A stretch of 16,948 nucleotides of DNA from Francisellaceae bacterium (GCA_023266415.1 JAHFQG010000013.1:1-16948), one strand, 5' to 3'. Positions 6,710 to 14,237 are shown, counted from the first letter of the stretch. Notes: generated by a model from the sequence alone, not told the origin. Numbers and translations are program-made.

Positions 6710-6727
6710 CCAGGAAAGAGCCTTAAA

Positions 6728-7435
6728 ATGCCTTCAAAATTAAAACAGCTGCTGGATTTTTGCACAAAACAAGTTATTTTTCTTTCAAACATCCGATGTC
6801 TTTTGTGTGGCGATACGAAATTTGGCTCCAATTTGTGTCCAGAGTGTAAAAATCGGCTGATGTCAGTGGTGATATTAGGGTGTCACCGTTGTGGGTTACC
6901 TTTATTTCAACAGTTAGAGCGCTGCGGCCGATGTTTACCCACTTGGTATGTGTCAAAAACCTATTTTTTAGGGGATTATGATTGGCCTTTTAAGGGGTGG
7001 ATCACTGGGTTGAAGTATCATCATCGGTTACCGTATGGTCGTTTGATGGGGGAATGGCTGGCAGAAAAATTACGGCAAGAGGGGATCATGGTGGATTGCC
7101 TTATTCCCATGCCGTTGCATGTTTCTCGCCTGCGCAGCCGCGGGTTCAATCAAGCCAGTGAGATTGCTAAAATTTTATCAAAATCGCTGGATATCCCGAT
7201 TGCGTGGGATGTGGCCACTCGTATTCGTGCCACTTCTACACAAACCAAACTCACAGCCCAAGCTCGGCGGGCCAATTTGAAGCAGGCCTTTCAAGTTCAG
7301 CCGCTTCAGGGGCAAACCGTGGCCATTGTGGATGATGTGCTGACCACAGGCGCCACCAGTCAAGCCTTGGCCCAAGCGCTGTTAAAAGCAGGTGCCAAGG
7401 ACGTGCAATTATGGTGTTTGGCAAGGGTTTTATAA
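6728..7435 (+). CDS. comF: ComF-family phosphoribosyltransferase-like competence protein
   Basis: ComF proteins are needed for natural transformation, where they are thought to work with DprA and a helicase-type partner on incoming single-stranded DNA. The 235-residue product starts at ATG 6728. ATG 6701 has no room for its ribosome-binding site, and farther upstream the frame only mirrors bioB. The N-terminal part has four Cys pairs (24/27, 37/40, 52/55, 66/69), a likely zinc-binding double-finger region. The C-terminal part has RLRSRGFNQA and the PRPP-binding loop VDDVLTTGAT. Length is normal for the family. It is adjacent to biotin genes, as in many gammaproteobacteria. With dprA about 7 kb away, two competence genes are in view. 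Confidence 0.92.
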   Translation: MPSKLKQLLDFCTKQVIFLSNIRCLLCGDTKFGSNLCPECKNRLMSVVILGCHRCGLPLFQQLERCGRCLPTWYVSKTYFLGDYDWPFKGWITGLKYHHRLPYGRLMGEWLAEKLRQEGIMVDCLIPMPLHVSRLRSRGFNQASEIAKILSKSLDIPIAWDVATRIRATSTQTKLTAQARRANLKQAFQVQPLQGQTVAIVDDVLTTGATSQALAQALLKAGAKDVQLWCLARVL

Positions 7436-7561
7436 GCTCTCTCTCAAGAGTCGTTTAAGTTGGCCAATGAGGTAGAGAAAGGTTTCCGAACAGAACGTTT
7501 AAGCCAAACAGTCAAATAAGATAACTCTGTTCGAGATAATATGGTCATGACAAAGATCCAA

Positions 7562-7660
7562 ATGCTAAAACACAAGGGTGTTTTGGCACAAAATATGCTA
7601 AAACACAAGGTTGTTTTATCACAAAATATGCTAAAACACAGGGGTGTTTGGTGCATTTGC
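7562..7660. repeat. Three tandem 33-bp units, each an inverted repeat
   Basis: Units start at 7562, 7595 and 7628, each with ATGCTAAAACACA. Units 1 and 2 differ at three of 33 positions; unit 3 matches to about 7650 and then diverges. Unit 1 has stem AAAACAC/GTGTTTT (7567-7573 and 7578-7584) with loop AAGG. Unit 2 has one mismatch in the stem and unit 3 a slightly shorter stem. As 33 is 11 codons, a minus-strand frame stays open through the array and gives an 11-residue repeat containing LCFSIF. That frame has a TTG start at 7671 and no recognisable domain, so I do not call it a gene. The rest of 7436-7674 shows nothing else I can support. Confidence 0.8.
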
Positions 7661-7674
7661 ACGATATTCAACCA

Positions 7675-7863
7675 CTAAAGACTAGATTTCAAAGGAGTAC
7701 GCGTGGTATGAATGTCATTCAACCAACTTCTTTGGGGTAAAGAGGCTATCACCTTCACCCAAGGCTTCCCCGCTTTTGCAATCACAAAAGGCTCTCCCTT
7801 GGCAGCCTGATCAACGAGTTGTGACAAATGTGTTTTTGCCTCATGCATGTTCACCATACGCAT
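7675..7863 (-). CDS. Phd/YefM-type antitoxin, orphan and C-terminally altered
   Basis: The product has 62 residues. Residues 3-43 closely follow the Phd/YefM antitoxin N-terminal domain: VNMHEAKTHLSQLVDQAAKG, then EPFVIAKAGKP and VKVI. This is the DNA-binding and dimerising half. After about residue 47 the sequence no longer follows the usual toxin-binding tail ('...rlGfl.G....pddFd'), so the tail is replaced or degraded. No PIN, RelE/YoeB or Doc-type toxin follows: the 3 bp after the stop lead straight into the repeat-bearing region. A palindrome AGTATACT (7864-7871) directly abuts the start codon and could be an operator. It may still bind DNA, but is probably an antitoxin without a partner. 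Confidence 0.65.
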   Translation of the reverse strand: MRMVNMHEAKTHLSQLVDQAAKGEPFVIAKAGKPWVKVIASLPQRSWLNDIHTTRTPLKSSL

Positions 7864-7953
7864 AGTATACTCAACAAACTAAGTTCATTGACTTATTTTG
7901 GTCTAATGTAGCGCATTGTCAAGCACGCACCCAACCTTTCTTAAAAAGAAACG

Positions 7954-7969
7954 GCCTTGTTGCATGAAT
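7954..7969. repeat. 16-bp inverted partner of 112-127
   Basis: GCCTTGTTGCATGAAT is the exact reverse complement of bases 112-127. Both lie in accessory intergenic strips about 7.8 kb apart. GGCC flanks this copy on both sides (7953-7956 and 7970-7973). Confidence 0.5.
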
Positions 7970-7982
7970 GGCCATGTTTCCA

Positions 7983-8040
7983 CGTCATCCCGAACATTGT
8001 GAGGGATCTCCTAAGAGTGGCATAGAGGGAGATCCCTCGC
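7983..8040. repeat. Inverted repeat of the 'cgtcatcccgaa...gggatctcc' type
   Basis: An 11-bp perfect inverted repeat GAGGGATCTCC/GGAGATCCCTC (8001-8011 and 8028-8038) follows CGTCATCCCGAACATTGTG. The same phrase occurs as a dispersed intergenic repeat in many bacteria, from memory. It ends 3 bp from the prlC stop codon and has no T-run on either strand, so it is better called a repeat than a terminator, though it could stabilise the 3' end of the message. Confidence 0.6.
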
Positions 8041-8042
8041 TT

Positions 8043-10013
8043 TTACCCAATGCCTCTATGCCTCAAAAAAGCTTCTACGGTAAACTTCCGCCCTCGAAAA
8101 GCTTCAAACAAGGCCAGAGGAGGACGGACACTGCCCCATTCCAACACCTCATGCAGCCATTTTCGCCCTGTTTCCGGGTTTAACACCCCCGTTTCCTCAA
8201 ACAACGAAAAAGCATCACTCGATAACACCTCCGCCCACAAATAACTGTAATACCCTGCCGCATACCCCCCCGCAAAAATGTGAGAAAAACTACAAGCAAA
8301 GCGATTCTCTGGCAGGGAAGGCGTTACCCCAATTTGACGGTGGATTTCCTCATAAACAGCCTGAGGGCTGTCAGTCAATGCTTTTGTGTGCAACGCCACA
8401 TCAAACAGTGACATTTCCAGTTGCCTCAACAGCGCCAACCCTGCCTGAAAATGCCGACTCTCAATCAACTGGTCTAAAAAGGGAAAAGGCGCCCCCGTCT
8501 CATAATGCCCCGATATCAAAGGCAATACCGATTTCTCAAAACACCAGTTTTCCAACATTTGACTCGGTAATTCCACTGCATCCCAAGCCACCCCGTGAAT
8601 ACCCGCTACACCCGGATAATCAACCTGAGTCAACAAATGATGCAAACAATGCCCCATCTCATGAAACACCGTCACCACATCATCGTGTGTCAGCAAAGCA
8701 GGCTTCTTCCCCACTGGTGGCTGAAAATTAGTGGTCAGAAAAGCCACAGGCACCTCTACTGTGTTTCCCACTTTTTGTCGGGTAACACACTCATCCATCC
8801 AAGCGCCCCCTTGCTTGTTTTTTCGCGCATATAAATCAACATACAAATACCCTCGGAGACGCTTTGTTTCATCCGTTAGTGCATAAACAATCACATCCGG
8901 ATGCCAAACATTGACCTCTGAAACAACCGTCAAAGTAATGCCAAATAAGGTCTGAATCACCGTACAAAGCCCCGCCCAAACCCGAGTGATAGGAAAATAC
9001 GGCCGTAAAGCCTCATCGTCTAATGAAAACATTGTTTTTTTGAGTTTTTCAGAATAATAGGCAATATCCCACGGCTGTAATTCAGATACCCCAAAATTCT
9101 CTAACGCAAACCGCTTCAGAGCTTCCCACTCCGCTTTTGCTTGAGGCCGAACTTTCGCTACTAAATCCATTAAAAAAGACCGAACCTCTTCCTCAGAACC
9201 CGCCATCTTGGTTTCCAAACTCCACGCCATATAATGCAAAAACCCTAACAACTCAGCACTTCTGTGCCGTTTGTTCAATATATCAGGCAACAAAGGCGTA
9301 TTATTCCACGCTGCTTCTCCTAAATCAGACGCTCGCGTTACATAAGCTCGATACAACGTTTGGCGCAAATCGGCATTATCAGCATACGTCACCACAGCCG
9401 AATAACAAGGATAATCCAAGGTTAAGAAAAACCCAGGTAACTGTTTTTGTTCAGCCAATTGCTTTGCTAACAACTGAGTTCCCTCTGGCACACCTGCCAA
9501 CAGCCCTTCATCCGTGACAGAATGCCCCCACTCATCGGTGGCCGACATCACATGCTCATCAAACGTATTTTGCAATTCGGATAATTCATTTTGTAGCTTC
9601 TTGAACTCAGCACGCACCGTATTCGGTAAAGCCACCCCCGACAATTTAAAATCGCGGATATACTGGGCCAACAACGCCTGCTCAGCCTCTGTGTTAGCAT
9701 CCTGTACGGCCTGTATTTTTTGAAACAGAGCCTGATGTTGGTAAAAATCGGTGTGATAATCGGTGAGTATGGGCAAACAAGCTTGATACGCTTCCCGTAA
9801 TGCAGGTGTGCTCTTCACTTGATGCACATGCGAAATGGGCGCCCACCACCGAGAAAACGCCTCTCCCGCTTGCTCTAATGGGGCGAGCGTATTTTCCCAA
9901 GTAGGCAAGTCTGATGCCTCAGCTAAAGTATCAACAAGAACTCGCTCCGCCTGCACTTTCTCTGTAAGCGTTGCTAATAATGTGACTGGATTAACGTCAA
10001 ATGATATTTTCAT
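8043..10013 (-). CDS. prlC: Oligopeptidase A, M3 family zinc metallopeptidase
   Basis: This cytoplasmic zinc peptidase degrades short peptides, including cleaved signal peptides. The 656-residue product is close to the E. coli enzyme (about 680). The zinc site is HEMGH (451-455) with the distal ligand in AWDAVELPSQ (Glu481), the M3 signature arrangement, followed by MLENWCFE as in oligopeptidase A. The C-terminal YAAGYYSYLWAEVLSSDAF contains the substrate-binding tyrosines typical of M3. The start ATG overlaps the panC stop as ATGA, so translation is probably coupled. It ends the hemF-aroE-panC-prlC run. Confidence 0.95.
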   Translation of the reverse strand: MKISFDVNPVTLLATLTEKVQAERVLVDTLAEASDLPTWENTLAPLEQAGEAFSRWWAPISHVHQVKSTPALREAYQACLPILTDYHTDFYQHQALFQKIQAVQDANTEAEQALLAQYIRDFKLSGVALPNTVRAEFKKLQNELSELQNTFDEHVMSATDEWGHSVTDEGLLAGVPEGTQLLAKQLAEQKQLPGFFLTLDYPCYSAVVTYADNADLRQTLYRAYVTRASDLGEAAWNNTPLLPDILNKRHRSAELLGFLHYMAWSLETKMAGSEEEVRSFLMDLVAKVRPQAKAEWEALKRFALENFGVSELQPWDIAYYSEKLKKTMFSLDDEALRPYFPITRVWAGLCTVIQTLFGITLTVVSEVNVWHPDVIVYALTDETKRLRGYLYVDLYARKNKQGGAWMDECVTRQKVGNTVEVPVAFLTTNFQPPVGKKPALLTHDDVVTVFHEMGHCLHHLLTQVDYPGVAGIHGVAWDAVELPSQMLENWCFEKSVLPLISGHYETGAPFPFLDQLIESRHFQAGLALLRQLEMSLFDVALHTKALTDSPQAVYEEIHRQIGVTPSLPENRFACSFSHIFAGGYAAGYYSYLWAEVLSSDAFSLFEETGVLNPETGRKWLHEVLEWGSVRPPLALFEAFRGRKFTVEAFLRHRGIG

Positions 10014-10861
10014 GAGAAAGGCCGCTCCACGGATACATTATCAATCAACCGAACGCCCTTTAACCAAGCCGCCACCAGTATTTTAAGCTGTTTGGCTGTT
10101 TTATCTTGTGCCAAATCAGAGGCTTGTCGCACTTCTAAATAATCCATTATAAATCCAAGCTGTGTTAAATCTTGTTTGGCTTGCTCGCAAATTGTTTGAA
10201 CATGTTGGGCAGTCGTTTCCAACGCTTGTTTCATAACCACCATCTTTTGATATAGTTCTCCTGCTAACTCTTTATCGGGAGCATTTAAATATTGGTTGCG
10301 TGAGCTCATGGCCAATCCATTGGCTTCTCGCACCGTGGGGGCGCAGATTAACTGGATGGGATATTGCATTTCCGTGATCATGCGCTCAATGATCTTATAT
10401 TGCTGATAATCTTTCTCGCCAAACACGGCGACATCTGGCCGAACCAAGTTAAACAACTTAGCCACCACCGTGGTGACCCCATAAAAGAATCCTGGCCGGC
10501 TTTTGCCACACAACTCATCGGACAAGCCTGGCACTCGAACCTCTGCATGAACGGTAGTAACCGGATGTATGTCTTGAACAGAAGGCGCAAATACCACCGA
10601 AGCACCCCGTGTCTCACACAAAGCACAATCGGCTACCAAGGTACGGGGGTATTGGTTAAAATCTTCTTTTGGTCCAAATTGTAAGGGGTTCACAAAAATA
10701 CTCACCACCACTTCATCAGCCAACGTTTTGGCTTTGTCTATTAACGACAAATGCCCCGCATGCAAATTTCCCATGGTAGGCACCAACGCCACCCGTTTCC
10801 CCTGGGCGAAAATATCGTTCCGCCATTCAAGCAAATGCGCAGGCGTTTGAATAATGTTCAT
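10010..10861 (-). CDS. panC: Pantothenate synthetase (pantoate-beta-alanine ligase)
   Basis: PanC joins pantoate and beta-alanine using ATP, which is adenylylated onto pantoate, to make pantothenate, the precursor of coenzyme A. The 283-residue product has PTMGNLHAGH (28-37) with the HxGH nucleotide site, FVNPLQFGPKEDFNQYPRT, VFGEKDYQQ and MSSRNQYL, all family signatures. The start at ATG 10861 sits 35 nt inside the end of aroE, with GGAAAAA before it. A start at 10891 would add a non-conserved extension. panB and panD are not in this window. It is coupled to prlC by an ATGA overlap. Confidence 0.96.
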   Translation of the reverse strand: MNIIQTPAHLLEWRNDIFAQGKRVALVPTMGNLHAGHLSLIDKAKTLADEVVVSIFVNPLQFGPKEDFNQYPRTLVADCALCETRGASVVFAPSVQDIHPVTTVHAEVRVPGLSDELCGKSRPGFFYGVTTVVAKLFNLVRPDVAVFGEKDYQQYKIIERMITEMQYPIQLICAPTVREANGLAMSSRNQYLNAPDKELAGELYQKMVVMKQALETTAQHVQTICEQAKQDLTQLGFIMDYLEVRQASDLAQDKTAKQLKILVAAWLKGVRLIDNVSVERPFS

Positions 10862-11630
10862 ACAATTTTTTCCAATCTGGTAAAATACCATGCCAACTCA
10901 AAAAACTCTCCGCTGCCTGAGCCCATAACATCCCAAGTCCACTTACTACCATAGTAGCCCCGCGTTGTTCTGCCCAAGCCGTAAAGGTTGTTTCGAGGGG
11001 ATAATTTAAATCGTAGGCTTTTTGAGTCACAAAAGAGATCTCTTGACTCAAAACACCTCGGGGTAACCCATTTACCACAATATCGAAAGGAACTGCACTG
11101 GGGGTATAAGGCTGAAGCGGAATACCAGCCTGTGCTGGTAGGGCAAAAGGCGTCCGATTTAAAATCATGACTTCTCGAGGGGATAAGGATAATAGCGTCC
11201 CTAATATGCCTCTTATAGCCCCACCAGCCCCTATGAGCAAAATACGTTTCCCCGCGATCTCCCACCCCAAGCGTGCCCAATCCTGTTGTAAACCAACCCC
11301 ATCCGTGTTATCTCCCATCCAATGGTCAGTATAAAATGTGCTTCCCCTAGTATAAATTAATGTGTTAACAGACTGTACGGCTTCTGCTCTAGGCGTTCTT
11401 TTTGAAACCGCTTGATATGCGCGCATTTTAAATGGCGCCGTCACATTCACCCCCCTTCCTCCGTTTTGTGCAAATTGAGTCAAAAACCCTTGAAAGTCAG
11501 ATATCAAAATATCTTCAGGCAACAGCGTTTTATCATATTGCAGTTGAATGCCACAAGCAGAGGCAAATCGTTGATGGATCTCCGGAGATAACGAATGTGC
11601 AATAGGGGCCCCAACCACCGTAAAACGCAT
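10827..11630 (-). CDS. aroE: Shikimate dehydrogenase (NADP+)
   Basis: AroE reduces 3-dehydroshikimate to shikimate in the aromatic amino acid pathway. The 267-residue product from ATG 11630 begins MRFTVVGAPIAHSLSP, the shikimate-binding opening. Lys68 in NVTAPFK and the DNTDG segment (107-111) hold the catalytic Lys and Asp, and GAGGAIRG (134-141) with LNRTP binds NADP. GLGMLWAQAAESFLSW is the conserved C-terminal helix. An ATG at 11642 would add four residues but lies inside the hemF end and has no room for a ribosome-binding site. The gene starts 2 nt after the hemF stop; hemF-aroE linkage is common in gammaproteobacteria. Its end overlaps panC. Confidence 0.95.
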   Translation of the reverse strand: MRFTVVGAPIAHSLSPEIHQRFASACGIQLQYDKTLLPEDILISDFQGFLTQFAQNGGRGVNVTAPFKMRAYQAVSKRTPRAEAVQSVNTLIYTRGSTFYTDHWMGDNTDGVGLQQDWARLGWEIAGKRILLIGAGGAIRGILGTLLSLSPREVMILNRTPFALPAQAGIPLQPYTPSAVPFDIVVNGLPRGVLSQEISFVTQKAYDLNYPLETTFTAWAEQRGATMVVSGLGMLWAQAAESFLSWHGILPDWKKLYEHYSNACAFA

Positions 11631-11632
11631 GG

Positions 11633-12529
11633 TTATACCCATTCTCTCGGTTTCAAAAAAACCTCATACAATTCGGCTTCTTTTGAGCCCGCTTCTGGCT
11701 GCCAATCATATGCCCAATGCACCACAGGGGGAAGAGACATCAAAATGGATTCGGTTCTTCCCCCAGAATGCAGACCAAACAAGGTTCCTCTGTCATAAAT
11801 AAGATTAAATTCGACATACCGCCCACGACGATACAACTGAAAAGCGCGTTCTTTATCACCATAGGGATGTAACATCCGTTTTTCGATGATAGGCAAATAC
11901 GCCTTAGCAAAACTATCCCCCACACTTTTCATAAAAGCCAAACACGTGTCAAATGGCCATTCGTTTAAATCGTCAAAAAACAACCCGCCTATGCCACGGG
12001 GTTCTTGACGGTGTTTCAAATAAAAATAAGCATCACACCCTGCTTTAAGCTGAGGATAGATCTCTGGGCCAAACGGTAAGCACGCTTGTTGTGCGGTTTT
12101 ATGCCAATGTACCGCATCTTCTACAAAGCCATAATAGGGGGTTAAATCATATCCGCCTCCAAACCACCACAATGGCGCTCGACCATTGGAGGGTTTGGCG
12201 ATAAAAAATCGAACATTCAGGTGAGCGGTAGGACAAAAAGGATTTCGTGGATGAATGACGGAAGAAACACCTAAGGCTTCAAAAGCACAACCAGCCAACT
12301 CAGGGCGAGCTTGGGTAGCGGAAGCGGGCAAAGTAGCCCCAAATACATGAGAAAAATTTACCCCCGCTTGTTCAAATAAATCTCCCTTTTGCAAAATTCG
12401 GGTACATCCACCCCCGCCCGCTTCTCGAGTCCAGTTATCTTCTTGAAAATTCTGACCATCCATTGCAGATAAAGCTTGGCACAAGGCCTCTTGCAAAGAG
12501 AGACAATAAGATTGGACAAAAGGAAGCAT
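11633..12529 (-). CDS. hemF: Oxygen-dependent coproporphyrinogen III oxidase
   Basis: HemF decarboxylates coproporphyrinogen III to protoporphyrinogen IX with oxygen, late in haem synthesis. The 298-residue product matches the E. coli length (299) and carries [18 protein letters not shown], the conserved His in [14 protein letters not shown] (His103), [39 protein letters not shown] and [15 protein letters not shown]. The ATG immediately follows the T-tract of an intrinsic terminator with no intervening base, and there is no normal ribosome-binding site; GGGG lies 7 nt upstream. No alternative start exists upstream in frame before a TGA at 12557-12559. It is first in the tight run with aroE, panC and prlC, so its leader may affect all four. 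Confidence 0.96.
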   Translation of the reverse strand: MLPFVQSYCLSLQEALCQALSAMDGQNFQEDNWTREAGGGGCTRILQKGDLFEQAGVNFSHVFGATLPASATQARPELAGCAFEALGVSSVIHPRNPFCPTAHLNVRFFIAKPSNGRAPLWWFGGGYDLTPYYGFVEDAVHWHKTAQQACLPFGPEIYPQLKAGCDAYFYLKHRQEPRGIGGLFFDDLNEWPFDTCLAFMKSVGDSFAKAYLPIIEKRMLHPYGDKERAFQLYRRGRYVEFNLIYDRGTLFGLHSGGRTESILMSLPPVVHWAYDWQPEAGSKEAELYEVFLKPREWV

Positions 12530-12561
12530 AAAAAAACCCCGACGGCTATGAAGCCGTCAGG
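12530..12561 (-). terminator. Rho-independent terminator touching the hemF start codon
   Basis: On the minus strand GACGGCT (12558-12552), loop TCAT, AGCCGTC (12547-12541), then GGGG and seven T (12536-12530). The two bases upstream, CC, can extend the pairing with the GGGG across a bulged T. The next base is the A of the hemF ATG. It lies 46 nt after the stop of the membrane-protein gene, so it should terminate that transcript. For hemF it is either read through, acts as an attenuator, or is bypassed by a start at the very end of the hairpin. Confidence 0.88.
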
Positions 12562-12568
12562 ATATCAT

Positions 12569-12588
12569 TTTTGGAGAGTATTCCAAAA
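12569..12588 (-). promoter_or_regulatory. Second hairpin in the hemF leader
   Basis: TTTTGGA/TCCAAAA (12569-12575 and 12582-12588, 6-nt loop) is a perfect 7-bp inverted repeat 8 bp from the terminator stem. Together they make a two-hairpin leader before hemF. A function is inference; I see no clear promoter between the membrane-protein gene and the terminator. Confidence 0.4.
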
Positions 12589-12607
12589 TATTAGAAATTC
12601 AACTCAC

Positions 12608-13099
12608 TTATTTGTGCTTGTGCCCACTATTATCGCAATGCGATTTGCAGCATCCACACAAACCAGCCAACAAGAAACCACCCACAATGTATTGGATGGC
12701 ATTACCCGCAATCCACATTTGAAGGAGTTTCATCGGAATGGGTTGAGTTGCATAGCAAACTAAAGAACCACTGGAGACAAAGATTGTCATGATAATGCCA
12801 TACCGTAATCCTTCACGGCAGCCCATATACTGACACCCTTTCACAAAAATTTGAGCGGCCATTGCCCCAGCAAGAGCAACCCCTCCCCACAACCAATACA
12901 TATGGGCGGCAAAATCCGCTTTCGGACGCCACAAAGAGGCCGTTTCTTGATATAGATCAGCCAATACTTTAGTGTGCCAAATCCAGCCAAATAACAAAAA
13001 CCACACAGCCATCACAAACATGGCCTTCCAGAGACCTGTATGACAACCCAAATTAAACCCAGTAACGGGACAGCACATATTTCCTTTTTGATGATGCAT
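12608..13099 (-). CDS. Four-helix membrane protein with Cys/His-rich ends
   Basis: I do not recognise the family with confidence. The 163-residue product follows a strong ribosome-binding site (AAGGAG, about 9 nt before the ATG). Hydrophobic segments lie near residues 23-41, 67-86, 99-117 and 126-148. The N-terminal tail (MHHQKGNMCCPVTG, GCH) and C-terminal tail (CGCCKSHCDNSGHKHK) are rich in Cys and His, which suggests metal binding at both ends. With four helices both tails should be on the same membrane face, probably the cytoplasm. A similar core (GLRYGIIMTIFV, CYATQPIP, QYIVGGFLLAGL) is familiar from uncharacterised small membrane proteins of proteobacteria. It is 59 nt after fmt and probably shares its transcript, ending at the terminator at 12530-12561. 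A role in metal or haem handling would be speculation from its position next to hemF. Confidence 0.8.
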   Translation of the reverse strand: MHHQKGNMCCPVTGFNLGCHTGLWKAMFVMAVWFLLFGWIWHTKVLADLYQETASLWRPKADFAAHMYWLWGGVALAGAMAAQIFVKGCQYMGCREGLRYGIIMTIFVSSGSLVCYATQPIPMKLLQMWIAGNAIQYIVGGFLLAGLCGCCKSHCDNSGHKHK

Positions 13100-13158
13100 A
13101 GCAATACTCTCCTTAAGGTGGTTCGCTCTTTAAAGAATAGACAATTTTCGTGCCTTTG

Positions 13159-14094
13159 TCACTTAAATTGACTTCCTTTGATAAATAAATGTCCGTGCCC
13201 ATTGAGTAAGGCCTGACTCGACATCACAGATTTTCCTGGCAATTGTGCACGCGTAATCCCCAAAATACCTTGTTGCGTTGCAACATAAATAATGCCACTT
13301 TCCGTATCCAAAATGGTTCCTGGCAAACTTTTAGCAGTTTCTGGTAATACAATTGCCTTAAAAATTCGGACCACTGTGTCACCTAACGTTGAATAGATCA
13401 CAGGCCAAGGTTGAAAAGCCCGAATGGCCCGCTCAATAGCAACAGCAGGTTGTGACCAATCAATCTTAGCATTGTGTTTTTGAATTTTAGGGGCATAAGT
13501 GACGTTATGAATGGGTTGTGACACCGCTTTGGCTTGATAGTCTGCAAAATGGCTTAAAACTTCGCATAAGGCTTGACAGCCCAGGGTGGCCAAGGCATCG
13601 TGCACAGTTTGACTGGTATCATTTTGCCCAATGGAGTAAGATACTTGATATAAGATAGGCCCTTCATCCATGCCTGCTGTCATTTGCATAATAGAAATAC
13701 CGGTTGTTTGATCACCCGCCAGCACACTTTGCTGAATGGGTGAAGCCCCACGCCATCGAGGCAGCAAGGAAGCATGCACATTAATACACCCATACCGAGG
13801 AATATCCAGAACACGCTGAGGCAATAACAGTCCATAAGCAGCGACCACCAAAATATCCAGCTTCAGTGCTCGCATTTCTTCTACCGTTTCTGATTTTTTA
13901 AAATTTTTAGGTTGAAACACAGGTGTGCTGTGTTGTAAGGCCAACTGCTTAACTGGGGAAGGCACACAATGCTGTCCTCGCCCCTGAGGTCGATCGGGTT
14001 GTGTATAAACCGCAATGGGCACAAAGCCTACTTCATATAATCCAGCCAACTGTATTGCTGCAAAATCTGGCGTCCCGGCAAATGCGATTCTCAT
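13159..14094 (-). CDS. fmt: Methionyl-tRNA formyltransferase
   Basis: Fmt formylates initiator Met-tRNA with 10-formyltetrahydrofolate. The 311-residue product begins MRIAFAGTPDFA and has the catalytic Asn105, His107 and Asp143 in INVHASLLPRWRGASPIQ and MTAGMDEGPI, matching the E. coli triad order. PDRPQGRG and AAYGLLLP are further signatures, and the C-terminal tRNA-binding domain is present, so length is normal. AGAGGGGA precedes the ATG. The usual partner def (peptide deformylase) is not upstream; dprA is divergent instead. Confidence 0.97.
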   Translation of the reverse strand: MRIAFAGTPDFAAIQLAGLYEVGFVPIAVYTQPDRPQGRGQHCVPSPVKQLALQHSTPVFQPKNFKKSETVEEMRALKLDILVVAAYGLLLPQRVLDIPRYGCINVHASLLPRWRGASPIQQSVLAGDQTTGISIMQMTAGMDEGPILYQVSYSIGQNDTSQTVHDALATLGCQALCEVLSHFADYQAKAVSQPIHNVTYAPKIQKHNAKIDWSQPAVAIERAIRAFQPWPVIYSTLGDTVVRIFKAIVLPETAKSLPGTILDTESGIIYVATQQGILGITRAQLPGKSVMSSQALLNGHGHLFIKGSQFK

Positions 14095-14117
14095 GCTATC
14101 CCCTCTTCTAAAGAAGC

Positions 14118-14123
14118 AGTATA
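14118..14123 (-). promoter_or_regulatory. Possible -10 element for fmt
   Basis: TATACT on the minus strand, 23 nt before the fmt ATG, is a fair -10. At 18 bp spacing there is only a poor -35 (TTCCGA). It is reported because fmt is the first gene of the minus-strand run. Confidence 0.3.
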
Positions 14124-14140
14124 CCCATTACACTGATAAG

Positions 14141-14203
14141 TTCGGAAGTGCCTCCGAATCACGTAAGGGCGAGGCATGCCTTGCCTGTGGGTTAGGCACG
14201 CCT
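14141..14203. repeat. Palindromic repeats between fmt and dprA
   Basis: TTCGGA/TCCGAA (14141-14146 and 14153-14158) is followed by GGCGAGGCATGCCTTGCC (14168-14185), a near-perfect 18-bp palindrome with one mismatched pair, and then TTAGGCACGCCT (14192-14203), a related half-unit. This looks like a small REP- or MITE-like palindrome of the 'ggcgaggcatgcc' kind, and could also be a shared control region for the divergent genes. Confidence 0.5.
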
Positions 14204-14237
14204 GATCCCATTTAGTAATAAGGTCAGGAGTTTTACC

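Noticed and set aside
6575..6727. N-terminal extension of ComF
   Set aside because: The extra 51 residues are the mirror of bioB coding sequence, and the usual ComF length begins at 6728.
6682..6831. N-terminal extension of BioB
   Set aside because: It would run through the comF start and is not BioB-like, whereas from 6681 the cluster residues fall at their usual numbers.
7562..7660. CRISPR array
   Set aside because: The units are directly adjacent with no variable spacers, there are only three, and no cas gene is in view.
7444..7671. 75-residue minus-strand open frame after the antitoxin, as a toxin gene
   Set aside because: It begins with TTG without a ribosome-binding site, its first half is only the translated 33-bp repeats, and it matches no toxin family I know.
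9137..9517. 126-residue plus-strand open frame inside prlC
   Set aside because: It is antisense to the M3 peptidase, with low-complexity residues and no recognisable domain.
10364..10684. 106-residue plus-strand open frame inside panC
   Set aside because: It is antisense to a well-supported gene, with no motif or ribosome-binding site of its own.
12530..12588. Bidirectional terminator before hemF
   Set aside because: On the plus strand the stem is followed by AGGATATCATTTTT without an adjacent T-run, so it should act only on the minus strand.
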